From Chamaesiphon sp031376885 (GTDB lineage Bacteria; Cyanobacteriota; Cyanobacteriia; Cyanobacteriales; Chamaesiphonaceae), in the NCBI GenBank assembly GCA_031376885.1, contig JANMEL010000249.1:1-39512 (forward strand): a DNA stretch of 39,512 nucleotides, written 5' to 3'. Numbering within the stretch: the stretch's first letter is position 1; each line of letters opens with the position of its first letter. The translations under genes were made by a program, and so were the position numbers. Positions 16,667 to 24,883 of this stretch are shown here, one piece after another. The notes below the pieces were generated by a model. That model made no database searches. It was not told where the DNA came from and saw nothing but the letters and a program-made list of their open reading frames with translations.

Positions 16667-17062
16667 TTAGTTTGCTCCTTCCCCATATGAACGGGATAAT
16701 AAGCGATTTAAGATGGTTTTACCGCTGTTTCCAATCACTTTGACACGGAGATAGTTGGGGTCTTTAGATTGCCAAACTATCTGATATTTTGTGCCTTCAT
16801 TATTCCAGGTATAAATTCGTCTTTGGGAAGTTCCCGATGCCTTAGCACCAGCTAAATCGATCGATGTGCCTGTCTCCAGATTAATCCCTTGATAGCGATA
16901 GCTATTGTTCTCACGAATTAGATTTACCCGCCATTCTCCGTCTGTAAAACTACCCTCTGGGCGATTGGCTCCGGCTACTGCTACGACAGGAGCTAATGCT
17001 TGAGTCAATAATGGTGCGCCCAATCCAAGAATTAATGCACCAGCTAAGTTCAATAGTCTCAT
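16667..17062 (-). CDS. Secreted hypothetical protein, paralogue B
   Basis: The 131-residue protein is the tandem paralogue of 16020-16421: signal-like MRLLNLAGALILGLGAPLLTQ, then FTDGEWRVNLIRENNSYRYQG and the nearly identical GTSQRRIYTWNNEGTKYQIVWQ. The DNA coding for that central part (about 16768-16839) is almost the same as 16119-16190, while the ends differ more. This points to recent duplication or gene conversion of one segment. Probably exported; function unknown. Confidence 0.75.
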   Translation of the reverse strand: MRLLNLAGALILGLGAPLLTQALAPVVAVAGANRPEGSFTDGEWRVNLIRENNSYRYQGINLETGTSIDLAGAKASGTSQRRIYTWNNEGTKYQIVWQSKDPNYLRVKVIGNSGKTILNRLLSRSYGEGAN

Positions 17063-17166
17063 AAAATACCTGTCTCGGATTGCGAAAGGGTGAACAATCC
17101 GATCTACAATCTAGCAAATGAGCTTTACGGATCTTTTGACAATTTAATTCTAGATGTTTCAATGTC

Positions 17167-17260
17167 GCTGGCGTTGGCGTTCGCGTAGCGTCTGCCTGTG
17201 CAGAAGCCTTTGCCTTAGCAAAAGCCGCGCTTCTCTGTCAGAGAGGCTACGCCAACGAAG
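17167..17260. repeat. GC-rich dispersed repeat with inverted ends
   Basis: The words CGTTGGCG (17172-17179) and CGCCAACG (17250-17257) are inverted ends of a stretch rich in GCGTAGCGTCT- and AGAGGCTACGCC-like words. This composition is typical of cyanobacterial intergenic repeats and differs from the AT-richer flanks. It fills most of the 262-base space between the MBL-fold gene and paralogue B. Confidence 0.6.
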
Positions 17261-17324
17261 TAGGTAATCGCGATCGAGAGATTGCTTCGGCATTGGTGTA
17301 ATGACGATCGAATCAAACCAGCAA

Positions 17325-18242
17325 TCACACCAAGTAACTAGAGGTAGACAACCTCAACCGATCGAAATCTGTGAGAGGATTGTGGTGAGTAGCAGCGGAT
17401 CGATCGACATCGATCCTTAACATCATCCCTTCTTTCGCGACAATTGATGGGGGGAAAACCTCGGCGGCTCTAATGGCAATCTCATCCATAAATTCATCAT
17501 CATGACTGGGATCGTGATGAAAAATCACCAATCTTTTTACCTGTGCGGCGATGGCTATTTTAACAGCTTCTTGCCAGGTAGAATGACCCCAGCCAACTTT
17601 GCTAGGATATTCTTCATCAGTATAAGTACAATCATAAATCAGCACATCAGCACGATCGGCCAATGCCAAAACCTCGCGATCCAAATCGGTGCTAAAATGC
17701 TCCGTATCAGTAATATAAGCGACCGATCGATCTTGCCAATTTACCCGATATCCCATCGCCCCACCAGGGTGATTCAATAACCCAGTTTCGACAGTGACAT
17801 CACCCAATCGAACTCGATCGCCGTATTCGAGATTGTGAAACCTCAAATTTGCATCCATCACCTGTAATGGTACCGGAAAATTGGGCTGCATCATCTGATC
17901 GCTCAGACGTTGCTCGATCGTCATCCCACTAGGCATCGTCGCACCATAAATATCGAACTCATTCCCTGCCATGAATGCAGGCGAAAAAAATGGAAACCCC
18001 TGAATATGATCCCAATGAGAATGAGAGAAAAATAGATGCCCATTCACTGGGAGATGAGCTAGCAAGGATTGCCCCAAGACGTGAATTCCAGTGCCCGCAT
18101 CGAAAATGAGCCGATGCCCACCCACTAGCATCTCCACACAGGGCGTATTCCCTCCATAACGGAGTGTAGCAGCTCCAGGGCAAGCTATACTTCCACGCAC
18201 ACCCCAGAAGTGAATTTTGAATTGGCTGTCTAATTTTGGCAT
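17325..18242 (-). CDS. MBL-fold metallo-hydrolase
   Basis: The 305-residue protein has a metallo-beta-lactamase fold signature: FWGVRGSIACPG near the start, IFDAGTGIHVLG (46-57), the metal motif HSHWDHIQG (His74, His76, Asp78, His79), a later DTEHF and a final FHHDPSHDDEFMDEI. The HWDHIQGFPFF variant occurs in a bacterial group related to PhnP and to class II cyclic-nucleotide phosphodiesterases. Two zinc ions and phosphodiester hydrolysis are expected; the substrate is unknown. In a few bacteria such domains sit beside CheY-like or kinase domains, but here it is stand-alone and monocistronic. No signal peptide seen. Confidence 0.85.
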   Translation of the reverse strand: MPKLDSQFKIHFWGVRGSIACPGAATLRYGGNTPCVEMLVGGHRLIFDAGTGIHVLGQSLLAHLPVNGHLFFSHSHWDHIQGFPFFSPAFMAGNEFDIYGATMPSGMTIEQRLSDQMMQPNFPVPLQVMDANLRFHNLEYGDRVRLGDVTVETGLLNHPGGAMGYRVNWQDRSVAYITDTEHFSTDLDREVLALADRADVLIYDCTYTDEEYPSKVGWGHSTWQEAVKIAIAAQVKRLVIFHHDPSHDDEFMDEIAIRAAEVFPPSIVAKEGMMLRIDVDRSAATHHNPLTDFDRLRLSTSSYLV

Positions 18243-18615
18243 GGCATAGATGAAGTCGATTCTCCGTTGGAGAGACTATGGCGGCGATGAGGCTGGCGAC
18301 ATAAATTATTATGCCCAGAAGATCGATCGGAAACGATCGCTTTGTCGATCGATTAGCGATTTATTCACATCTTGCACCAATGCAGAAATACTATTGACTT
18401 CGAGTGCGCGGCAACAATCTTCGCGATGGTCGCCACCGATTAAAAAAACTTGCGTTCTCAATATGCGTATGGTATGATTAGAATTAGACGCTATTATCAG
18501 TTTTGTTTCTGAAAAAGCCTGTAGGGGCGGGGGCTGATTGCTAAACCCACCCCTACGAATGCCCAAACCAAAACTCGCACTTCGACAAGCTCAGTGACCA
18601 CCCTAGATCGGTAGA
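18243..18615. other. 373-base space without a convincing gene
   Basis: Two overlapping frames of 75 and 85 codons on opposite strands exist here but have no recognisable similarity, and they run into repeat DNA. The right part holds a GTAGGGG/CCCCTAC hairpin repeat (18521-18556) and a word ending TTCGACAAGCTCAGTGACCA, another common dispersed repeat. The left part should contain the promoter of the MBL-fold gene; I see no clear -10 box. Confidence 0.5.
18521..18556. repeat. GTAGGGG hairpin repeat
   Basis: Arms GTAGGGG (18521-18527) and CCCCTAC (18550-18556) pair; after one mismatch the pairing extends by GGG/CCC. It is the same word family as the inverted repeat at 39478-39512. It lies 60 bases downstream of the CAP-RTX gene and may terminate it. 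Confidence 0.65.
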
Positions 18616-20220
18616 TTAGGCTACCACAGTAAAGTTGTTATTGGTTAAACTCAGCCCAGTAGTGAGTTGAGCAAATTGCCCGCCATTAGTGCCAAACCCA
18701 GCCGTAGTAAGATCGGCATTGTAGAATAAATGACCGTTAGTAGGGTTGTAGACGATCTCAGTCTTGGCGATCGCCGCAGCAGCATCAGTAGTGACGACAC
18801 TAAAATCAGCCGCAGCTAGAGCAGTGCCAGCAGATACAGCAGTAAAATAAGACTTACTCAACTGGATCTTGTCTTCATTCACTTTAAAATCAGTAATGCT
18901 ATCGACACCCATCGCTGCTAGTAACTTCAACAAGGGGCTGCCGCTAAATGCAAAGGTATCATTTCCCGCTCCACCAGTGAGGGTATCATTTCCCACGCCC
19001 CCATTGAGGATGTTTTTACCGACACCCTCACCGACGATCGTATTATTACCACCATTGCCGATACCATTTGTATTGCCGACCAAATAGAGCTGTTCGACAT
19101 TAATGGCTAGAGTATAATTGACTGTCGCCCGAACAATATCGGTACCTCCATTCACAGCTTCAGTGACGATATCGCCAACGTTATCGATGATATAAGTATC
19201 ATCACCGATACCGCCGTTCATTTTGTCTGCCCCAACGCCACCGTCGAGAGTGTCGTTACCAGCACCACCAGCAAGAAGATCGTTGCCGCCTAATCCTGAG
19301 ATTCGATCGTTACCTGCTAGGGCATCGATGGTATCAGCATTATTGGTACCCGTCAGGAGATCGTTACCTGCGGTGGGCTGTCGAGGTGCAGTAACATAAG
19401 TGTCACTCGCAAAGTCTTGTTTGATATTCTGGGTAGCGATCGTCACAGTTTTGGCTGTGCTAGTATCGACTACACCATCATTATCAAAATCCCCTCGGAA
19501 AGTAACACTATAAGTTCCAGGGGCAAGTCGCAGACTGTAACCGCCTGCGGTCATGCTAGTAGTAGTAAAGGTTTGACCATTGCTGATGGCATTAATAGTC
19601 ACATTGCCTAAACCTTCGCCCACTGTATAGAAGTCGTTGTTCGTAACTTTATCTGTGTACACAACTCCAGTCAGGAAAGCATTCCCGCCAGCATCAGTAC
19701 CAAAATTCTGCGTACTCATTACCCCATTGTATGTTGTCCCATTGCTGGTAAATGGGCCAACCAAGGAACTGATGCCGACTTCTCGAAAATTAGGATCCAT
19801 CATATTGGTGCGATGTCCCCGCCCAGCGATGCCCGTATCGATAAATAAATCGTCGTGTTCTTGCCCGACAAAGGTAGTCCAATTGGGTGTTCCAGTCGTG
19901 CCCCGCCAAGCCAGATTTTCGCCAATTCGTCGCCAATCATACCCTGCGGTTTTGGCTCGATCCCAAACTTGGCTACCGTTGACACCTGCATGGGCGAAGG
20001 TATTGCGATCGAGCATCCACTGGGTATGACTGCGAGCCGCTTGAAAGAGTTTTAAATTAATCGCCAGGGGCTGTTTGGCGGCAGTAGAGATCGTGCCTGA
20101 GCTGAGTCCTTCATTGAGGTTGCCACCAAGTAACCGATTTGCTTCTGCTTGAGGATTGAGCCGTGCGCGGTTCAATAGCTCCAGCATATACTGGTCTTGG
20201 GCTGTTGGTTCGATCGCCAT
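18616..20220 (-). CDS. CAP-domain protein with RTX calcium-binding repeats
   Basis: The 534-residue protein begins with a CAP/SCP-like domain (about 8-175): LELLNRARLNPQAEANRLL, FAHAGVNGSQVWDRAKTAGYDWRRIGENLAW and GHRTNMMDPNFREVGIS. A beta-sandwich domain follows (about 185-275, with GTYSVTFRGDFDNDGVVD). About residues 285-430 hold hemolysin-type repeats (GNDLLTGTNNADTIDALAGND, GGAGNDTLDGG, GGAGNDTFAF), which bind calcium outside the cell. There is no N-terminal signal peptide; RTX proteins normally leave by a type I secretion system through a C-terminal signal, here probably the last 80 residues. The protein is presumably secreted or surface-bound. Role unknown; CAP domains with RTX tails recur in cyanobacteria. 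Confidence 0.88.
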   Translation of the reverse strand: MAIEPTAQDQYMLELLNRARLNPQAEANRLLGGNLNEGLSSGTISTAAKQPLAINLKLFQAARSHTQWMLDRNTFAHAGVNGSQVWDRAKTAGYDWRRIGENLAWRGTTGTPNWTTFVGQEHDDLFIDTGIAGRGHRTNMMDPNFREVGISSLVGPFTSNGTTYNGVMSTQNFGTDAGGNAFLTGVVYTDKVTNNDFYTVGEGLGNVTINAISNGQTFTTTSMTAGGYSLRLAPGTYSVTFRGDFDNDGVVDTSTAKTVTIATQNIKQDFASDTYVTAPRQPTAGNDLLTGTNNADTIDALAGNDRISGLGGNDLLAGGAGNDTLDGGVGADKMNGGIGDDTYIIDNVGDIVTEAVNGGTDIVRATVNYTLAINVEQLYLVGNTNGIGNGGNNTIVGEGVGKNILNGGVGNDTLTGGAGNDTFAFSGSPLLKLLAAMGVDSITDFKVNEDKIQLSKSYFTAVSAGTALAAADFSVVTTDAAAAIAKTEIVYNPTNGHLFYNADLTTAGFGTNGGQFAQLTTGLSLTNNNFTVVA

Positions 20221-20379
20221 AAGATTTGAATTTACTGGATAAAGATCGATACAACGTGTGCTTTGACTTCACTCCTCAAGTGATTTAGCTATTAAGTTTA
20301 CCGTTAAAGATCCGATCGAAACTGAAGTGCAAAAAAATTGAGCCTGTAATTAATGATGCGGGGTGATAAATTCGATCGA

Positions 20380-20385
20380 TATAAT
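20380..20385 (+). promoter_or_regulatory. Candidate -10 box of ahcY
   Basis: A perfect TATAAT lies 50 bases before the ahcY start. No good -35 hexamer is found at normal spacing, as in many cyanobacterial type 2 promoters. The rest of the 214-base space between the divergent CAP-RTX and ahcY genes shows nothing else I recognise. Confidence 0.4.
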
Positions 20386-20434
20386 GTAACCTAAGAGTAG
20401 ATCGAAGTTTAAATTTTTGTAAAAAACTGTATCT

Positions 20435-21706
20435 ATGATTGCAACTGCACTAAAACACGACGTTAAGGATTTATCGCTCGCGCCTCTTGGCAAACAACGG
20501 ATTGAGTGGGCAGGACGTGAAATGCCTGTGCTGCGTCAGATTCGGGATCGGTTTGCAGCAGAAAAACCCCTCGCTGGTATCCGCGTAGTCGCTTGTTGCC
20601 ACATCACTACTGAAACTGCCCATTTAGCGATCGCCATCAAAGCTGCTGGTGCAGACGCGATTCTAATTGCGAGCAATCCTCTGTCTACTCAAGATGATGT
20701 TGCAGCTAGTTTGATCGTTGACTACGGTATCCCCGTATTCGCCTTCCGTGGTGAAGATGAAGCGACATACAAACGTCACGTTCAAATCGCTCTAGATCAC
20801 CGCCCAAATATCATCGTTGATGATGGTTGTGATGTAGTAGCAACTATGGTTCAAGAACGCCAACACCAACTGAGTGAACTCATCGGTACTACCGAAGAAA
20901 CCACTACTGGGATCGTTCGCCTCGAAGCAATGTTCAAAGCTGGCGTACTCACCTTCCCAGCGGTAAACGTCAATGATGCTGATACCAAGCACTTCTTTGA
21001 CAACCGTTATGGTACAGGTCAATCTACCCTCGACGGGATTGTTCGCGCTACCAACATTCTCCTCGCTGGTAAAACGATCGTTGTTGCGGGTTATGGCTGG
21101 TGTGGTAAAGGTACCGCCATGCGTGCCCGTGGAATGGGTGCAAATGTGATCGTGACTGAAATCGATCCTACCAAGGCAATTGAAGCCGTCATGGACGGTT
21201 ATAGCGTGATGACAATGGCCAAAGCTGCTGTTGTCGGCGACATCTTTATCACCGTTACTGGTAACAAGCATATCATTCGCGGCGAACACTTCGACGCGAT
21301 GAAAGACGGCGCGATCGTCTGCAACTCCGGTCACTTTGACATCGAAATCGATCTCAAAGCTCTGGGTGCTAAAGCATCTGAAGTTAACACTGTCCGCAAC
21401 TTCACCCAAGAGTACAAACTCAACAACGGTAAATCGATCGTCGTCATCGGTGAAGGTCGTCTAGTCAACCTAGCCGCCGCTGAAGGTCATCCTAGCGCGG
21501 TAATGGACATGAGCTTTGCTAACCAAGCAATGGCTTGTGAGTACCTCGTCAAAAACAAAGGCGAACTAACTCCAGGTATCCATTCCATCCCTGTCTCTGT
21601 CGATCGCGAAATCGCTCGTCTGAAACTTGAAGCTATGGGCATCCAAATCGATACCCTCACTCAAGATCAAATCGACTACGCCAACTCTTGGACTTCTGGT
21701 ACATAA
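20435..21706 (+). CDS. ahcY: Adenosylhomocysteinase
   Basis: The 423-residue enzyme splits S-adenosyl-homocysteine reversibly into adenosine and homocysteine, removing the product inhibitor of SAM methyltransferases. The substrate part has HITTETAHLAIAIKAAGADA and NPLSTQDDVAASL. The NAD-binding domain has VAGYGWCGKGTAMRARGMGA, with Gly219, Gly221, Gly224 and Gly226. ICNSGHFDIEID and the later GEGRLVNLAAAEGHPSAVMDMSF are also family landmarks. Length fits bacterial SahH without the insert of longer forms. The gene uses more GC-rich, favoured codons than its neighbours, which suggests strong expression. A terminator-like palindrome follows at 21761. Confidence 0.96.
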   Translation: MIATALKHDVKDLSLAPLGKQRIEWAGREMPVLRQIRDRFAAEKPLAGIRVVACCHITTETAHLAIAIKAAGADAILIASNPLSTQDDVAASLIVDYGIPVFAFRGEDEATYKRHVQIALDHRPNIIVDDGCDVVATMVQERQHQLSELIGTTEETTTGIVRLEAMFKAGVLTFPAVNVNDADTKHFFDNRYGTGQSTLDGIVRATNILLAGKTIVVAGYGWCGKGTAMRARGMGANVIVTEIDPTKAIEAVMDGYSVMTMAKAAVVGDIFITVTGNKHIIRGEHFDAMKDGAIVCNSGHFDIEIDLKALGAKASEVNTVRNFTQEYKLNNGKSIVVIGEGRLVNLAAAEGHPSAVMDMSFANQAMACEYLVKNKGELTPGIHSIPVSVDREIARLKLEAMGIQIDTLTQDQIDYANSWTSGT

Positions 21707-21760
21707 GGATCGACTTAAACCGTAGCAATACGAAATAATTCTGAACCAAATCACTTGAAC

Positions 21761-21793
21761 ATACCCCCGACTTCTTGGAGAAGTCGGGGGTAT
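21761..21793 (+). terminator. Palindromic dispersed repeat, copy 3 (terminator-like)
   Basis: A perfect 15-bp stem (21761-21775 with 21779-21793) on a 3-base loop, 55 bases after the ahcY stop. Same family as 297-327 and 2282-2314. It probably separates ahcY from psaM transcription. Confidence 0.6.
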
Positions 21794-21885
21794 TGCCCTA
21801 ATTTTTGTTACACTCCCGCGTCTGGTCGCCGAAATTGACGCAAACTGTGAATTAGGTAAAACCATTGTGTCTGGAGAAATCTGTC

Positions 21886-21975
21886 ATGTCTGATACTCAA
21901 GTCTTTGTAGCTCTAGTTGTTGCCCTAGTTCCAGGTCTGTTCGCATTGCGTCTAGCGACTCAATTGTATAAATAG
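21886..21975 (+). CDS. psaM: Photosystem I subunit XII (PsaM)
   Basis: The 29-residue product is MSDTQVFVALVVALVPGLFA followed by LRLATQLYK. It matches PsaM: an S/TDTQV start, one membrane helix and the conserved R-L-(S/A)-T-x-L-Y-K tail. PsaM is a single-helix photosystem I subunit near the monomer interface of the cyanobacterial trimer. GGAG about nine bases before the ATG is a good ribosome site. It is monocistronic, with a terminator 89 bases downstream. Confidence 0.93.
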   Translation: MSDTQVFVALVVALVPGLFALRLATQLYK

Positions 21976-22063
21976 TTCGATAAATTAGTCGTATTTACGG
22001 AAAAATTTAGAATTGATTGCCAACTTTTGAACTATTTGGCTTCTAAGTGTGATAATCTTGGGT

Positions 22064-22091
22064 GGTAGTCGGTCTGGCTACTACCTTTTTT
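22064..22091 (+). terminator. Intrinsic terminator of psaM
   Basis: The arms GGTAGT (22064-22069) and ACTACC (22080-22085) pair, and a run of six T follows at once (22086-22091). This is a textbook rho-independent layout and fits a strongly expressed photosystem gene. Confidence 0.7.
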
Positions 22092-22187
22092 GTATATTGA
22101 GATACTTTACTGTAGTTGAGAGGGTAAGTAAGTAGATATTTGGCGAGGAGTAAATAAGTACAATTCCGATTTGGGTACACTAAATTT

Positions 22188-22604
22188 ATGAATGCATTAC
22201 CTTCTTTCGAGCCACAACAACAACTGCCACCGCCACCGCAAAAATTGCCACGCCGGAAGTCGCGAGTCAAATCCGATCGAGCGAATTCCTACCGTCGTCA
22301 AAGAGCGGAGGCGTTGACGAAACTAGCTACATACTCAGTCTTGTCAGTATTTGGGCTGGTGACCTTGGTGAACTTAGTCGCCTACAATTGGTCGCAACAA
22401 GCCAAATTTCAGTCTCTGGAGACGGAACTAAAACACGCCAAAACTCGGGGTGAGAAGATCCGTCATGATTTCGATCGATCCGCCGACCCCTACTCACAGC
22501 AAAATGTGACCCAGGAAAATAGTTTTAAAATTGCCAAAGACCAACTTCAAGTGGTGATTGTCAATCCTGCTCAAGCTGGGAATACGCCAAATACAGCTCG
22601 TTAG
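22188..22604 (+). CDS. FtsL/DivIC-like small membrane protein
   Basis: The 138-residue protein has a proline- and glutamine-rich start, a strongly basic cytoplasmic stretch (LPRRKSRVKSD near 20-30), one membrane helix (about 46-66, YSVLSVFGLVTLVNLVAY) and then a short coiled-coil-like region (FQSLETELKHAKTRGEKIRHDF) facing the periplasm. This bitopic layout recalls FtsL/FtsB-type septum proteins and is widespread in cyanobacteria as a conserved hypothetical. A division role is inferred from topology alone. Confidence 0.65.
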   Translation: MNALPSFEPQQQLPPPPQKLPRRKSRVKSDRANSYRRQRAEALTKLATYSVLSVFGLVTLVNLVAYNWSQQAKFQSLETELKHAKTRGEKIRHDFDRSADPYSQQNVTQENSFKIAKDQLQVVIVNPAQAGNTPNTAR

Positions 22605-22652
22605 ATCGAGATTTGGCGTGTATCTACTTCCTCATCTACCAACTATTTTTGA

Positions 22653-24842
22653 TTACCCTCGATCGCTACCGCCAATGTTGTCGGTAAAGCCCAGATGAGA
22701 GCTAGTAGTAGAGCCATGGTATCGACGGGTGACCAGCAGTGGTGAAGCACAGTCGAGCATCAATCGATCGGTATAAGTATCGAGAGCCGATTTCCTGCGG
22801 CCCCAATCGCGACCAATCCCAGTCAGGGTAAGGTCTACCTGAGTAGAAAGTTCGACAACTTTGTTGGCAGAATTGCCCCGTTCGATCGTACTCACCTCGA
22901 TTCTAGAGCGGATTTGTGCTGGTAAATTATTTAGCAACTTAGTCAACTCGCTGGGTTTTGTGTCTCTAGTTTTGCCACCCAGAATGTGGATCAGCTTGAG
23001 CTGTCGCTGGCGATCGTTCCACAACATTCTCAGGGCAATTTCGGCGGCTAGATCGTCGTGAATATCGGCTCTGTGCGCTACCAGCAGGGTTCTATAGGGG
23101 TTAATTTGTCGAGTGAGCAATTCATCATCACTAGGATCGACAAACACCGCTACATCGGCGGGAGTATTGGCTAGCATCTGAGCAACTCTACCACCCAAGG
23201 GATTGCGCCCGATCGTCGGGCGATGCCAACCCAGGAGAACTAGATCTGTTCGATCGAGTGCTACAATAGCGGCAGTTTTTTGGGCGACTTTATAGCCAAT
23301 TTGGACGACTGGTTTGACGATCGATCTTAGTTCGATCGGTTCGAGAGTCGCAATTACGGCATTCAATCGCATCAAGCGTTGATTGATAGCTCGATTGGCT
23401 TCGATGGGGGTACTTTGGAATAGATAATCTTCTTCGAGTTCGATCAAGCTCAATGGATTGACGATCGATGATTGGAAATCATTGTGGGCGATCGATATAG
23501 CTAGTTGTAGCAACCCTGTTTGAGTACTGGGATTAGCAACTGGCACTAGGATCCGATAACCGATAGTTGGGATTGATGGAGTGGAAATCGGGCGCGAAGG
23601 AGTGGGGAGATTCGATCGCTCCATCGATCGTCGGGGATAAGTCCATGCTAATAATGGTGAAGTCATGAACGTAGTCACCAATGCCATAATTACGAGCATC
23701 GTAAATAGCACTGGTGAAATTACCCCTAGCTCCAACCCAATATTCAAGACAATTAGCTCTGTCAATCCGCGCGTATTCATCAACCAACCGAGGGCAGAAG
23801 CTTCGCGTTTATCGATCTTACAACTTCGAGCAGCGAGATAAGTACCGATATATTTGCCCGAAATCGCCACCACCAAAATCAATAAAGTTAGTAACCAAAG
23901 TTCGGGAGTATTTAGTAACCCAACTTGAGTTTTCAAGCCACTATAAGCAAAGAAGATCGGCAGTAAGAAGATCAGCACAAAATCTTCAGTTTTCTCGGCA
24001 ATATCTCTCACCAAGCCTGGATCTTTGGGCATAGCTGCACCGAGCAAAAAGGCCCCAAAAATCAGGTGAATGCCGATTTCTTCGGTAATAATTGCCGAAG
24101 CTACTACGGCCATATAAATTGCCGCTAACATCAATTGGGATAATTTATTACTGCGATGATAATAAGTGGCGAGGATTTGCAGTGCCCAGCGTCCGACAGT
24201 CAACATACCGCCAATATACAAGATTGTATAGAGAATTGTTGGTATTGCCGCAGCGATACTATTAGTTCTAGTTACGGCAATTGCCACCGCCAGTAGACAC
24301 CAAGCTGTGACATCATCTACAGCAGCACAAGTGAGGGCAAGAGTACCAATCCGCGTATTTTGGAGATTATTTTCAGTAATAATTCTGGCTAATACGGGAA
24401 ATGCAGTAATCGACATTGCCGCGCCCAAAAAGAGGGTAAATGCGACAAAGGAGATATTCGGAGTCGAGAGAATTGGATAGATAAAGGTTGATAGAATTCC
24501 ACCAAGTGTAAATGGTAATAAAATGCTAGTACTGGAAATGATTACCGCAGTTTTGAGATTACCTTTGAGATATTTTGGATCTAATTCTAGACCGATTAGA
24601 AACATGAAAAATATCAGCCCAATCTGGGATAAGATATTTAGATAGGGAATAGTTGCGGCGGGAAATAATAATTTGGCTAAATCGGGAGCTACCCAACCGA
24701 GAAAAGATGGCCCAAGTGCAATCCCAGCTACAATTTCGCCGATCACTAAAGGTTGTTTAATCGATCGAAATGCCCAGCCCACTAATCGAGATCCACCGAT
24801 CACAATTAGTATTTCTATCAATACAATGACAACTATATTCAT
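22653..24842 (-). CDS. CPA2 cation:proton antiporter with universal-stress-like C-terminus
   Basis: From the ATG at 24842 the protein has 729 residues. The first 390 or so hold about 12 membrane helices of the Na+(K+)/H+ exchanger family: KQPLVIGEIVAGIALGPS, FLIGLELDPKYLKG, ALTCAAVDDVTAW (the paired-Asp ion site), FGAFLLGAAMPKD and NTRGLTELIVLNIG. The cytoplasmic tail has two universal-stress-protein-like halves, including DLVLLGWHRPTIGRNPLGG and ADVAVFVD. The likely role is Na+ or K+ exchange against protons with regulation by the tail. A GTG at 24896 would add 18 residues and overlap the patatin-like gene by 13 bases; MNIVVIVLIEIL is the more typical start, though neither has a clear ribosome site. 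Confidence 0.88.
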   Translation of the reverse strand: MNIVVIVLIEILIVIGGSRLVGWAFRSIKQPLVIGEIVAGIALGPSFLGWVAPDLAKLLFPAATIPYLNILSQIGLIFFMFLIGLELDPKYLKGNLKTAVIISSTSILLPFTLGGILSTFIYPILSTPNISFVAFTLFLGAAMSITAFPVLARIITENNLQNTRIGTLALTCAAVDDVTAWCLLAVAIAVTRTNSIAAAIPTILYTILYIGGMLTVGRWALQILATYYHRSNKLSQLMLAAIYMAVVASAIITEEIGIHLIFGAFLLGAAMPKDPGLVRDIAEKTEDFVLIFLLPIFFAYSGLKTQVGLLNTPELWLLTLLILVVAISGKYIGTYLAARSCKIDKREASALGWLMNTRGLTELIVLNIGLELGVISPVLFTMLVIMALVTTFMTSPLLAWTYPRRSMERSNLPTPSRPISTPSIPTIGYRILVPVANPSTQTGLLQLAISIAHNDFQSSIVNPLSLIELEEDYLFQSTPIEANRAINQRLMRLNAVIATLEPIELRSIVKPVVQIGYKVAQKTAAIVALDRTDLVLLGWHRPTIGRNPLGGRVAQMLANTPADVAVFVDPSDDELLTRQINPYRTLLVAHRADIHDDLAAEIALRMLWNDRQRQLKLIHILGGKTRDTKPSELTKLLNNLPAQIRSRIEVSTIERGNSANKVVELSTQVDLTLTGIGRDWGRRKSALDTYTDRLMLDCASPLLVTRRYHGSTTSSHLGFTDNIGGSDRG

Positions 24843-24883
24843 GAATTTTGTTTTAAGGTCGATCTGTGGTCGATGGAACTGAT

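Noticed and set aside
18250..18566. Two overlapping frames (75 codons +, 85 codons -) in the space before the CAP-RTX gene
   Set aside because: No recognisable similarity, opposite strands over the same DNA, and one runs into a GTAGGGG repeat.
20792..21409. 205-codon frame antisense to ahcY
   Set aside because: A shadow of a GC-rich, highly expressed gene; the sense frame is a full ahcY.
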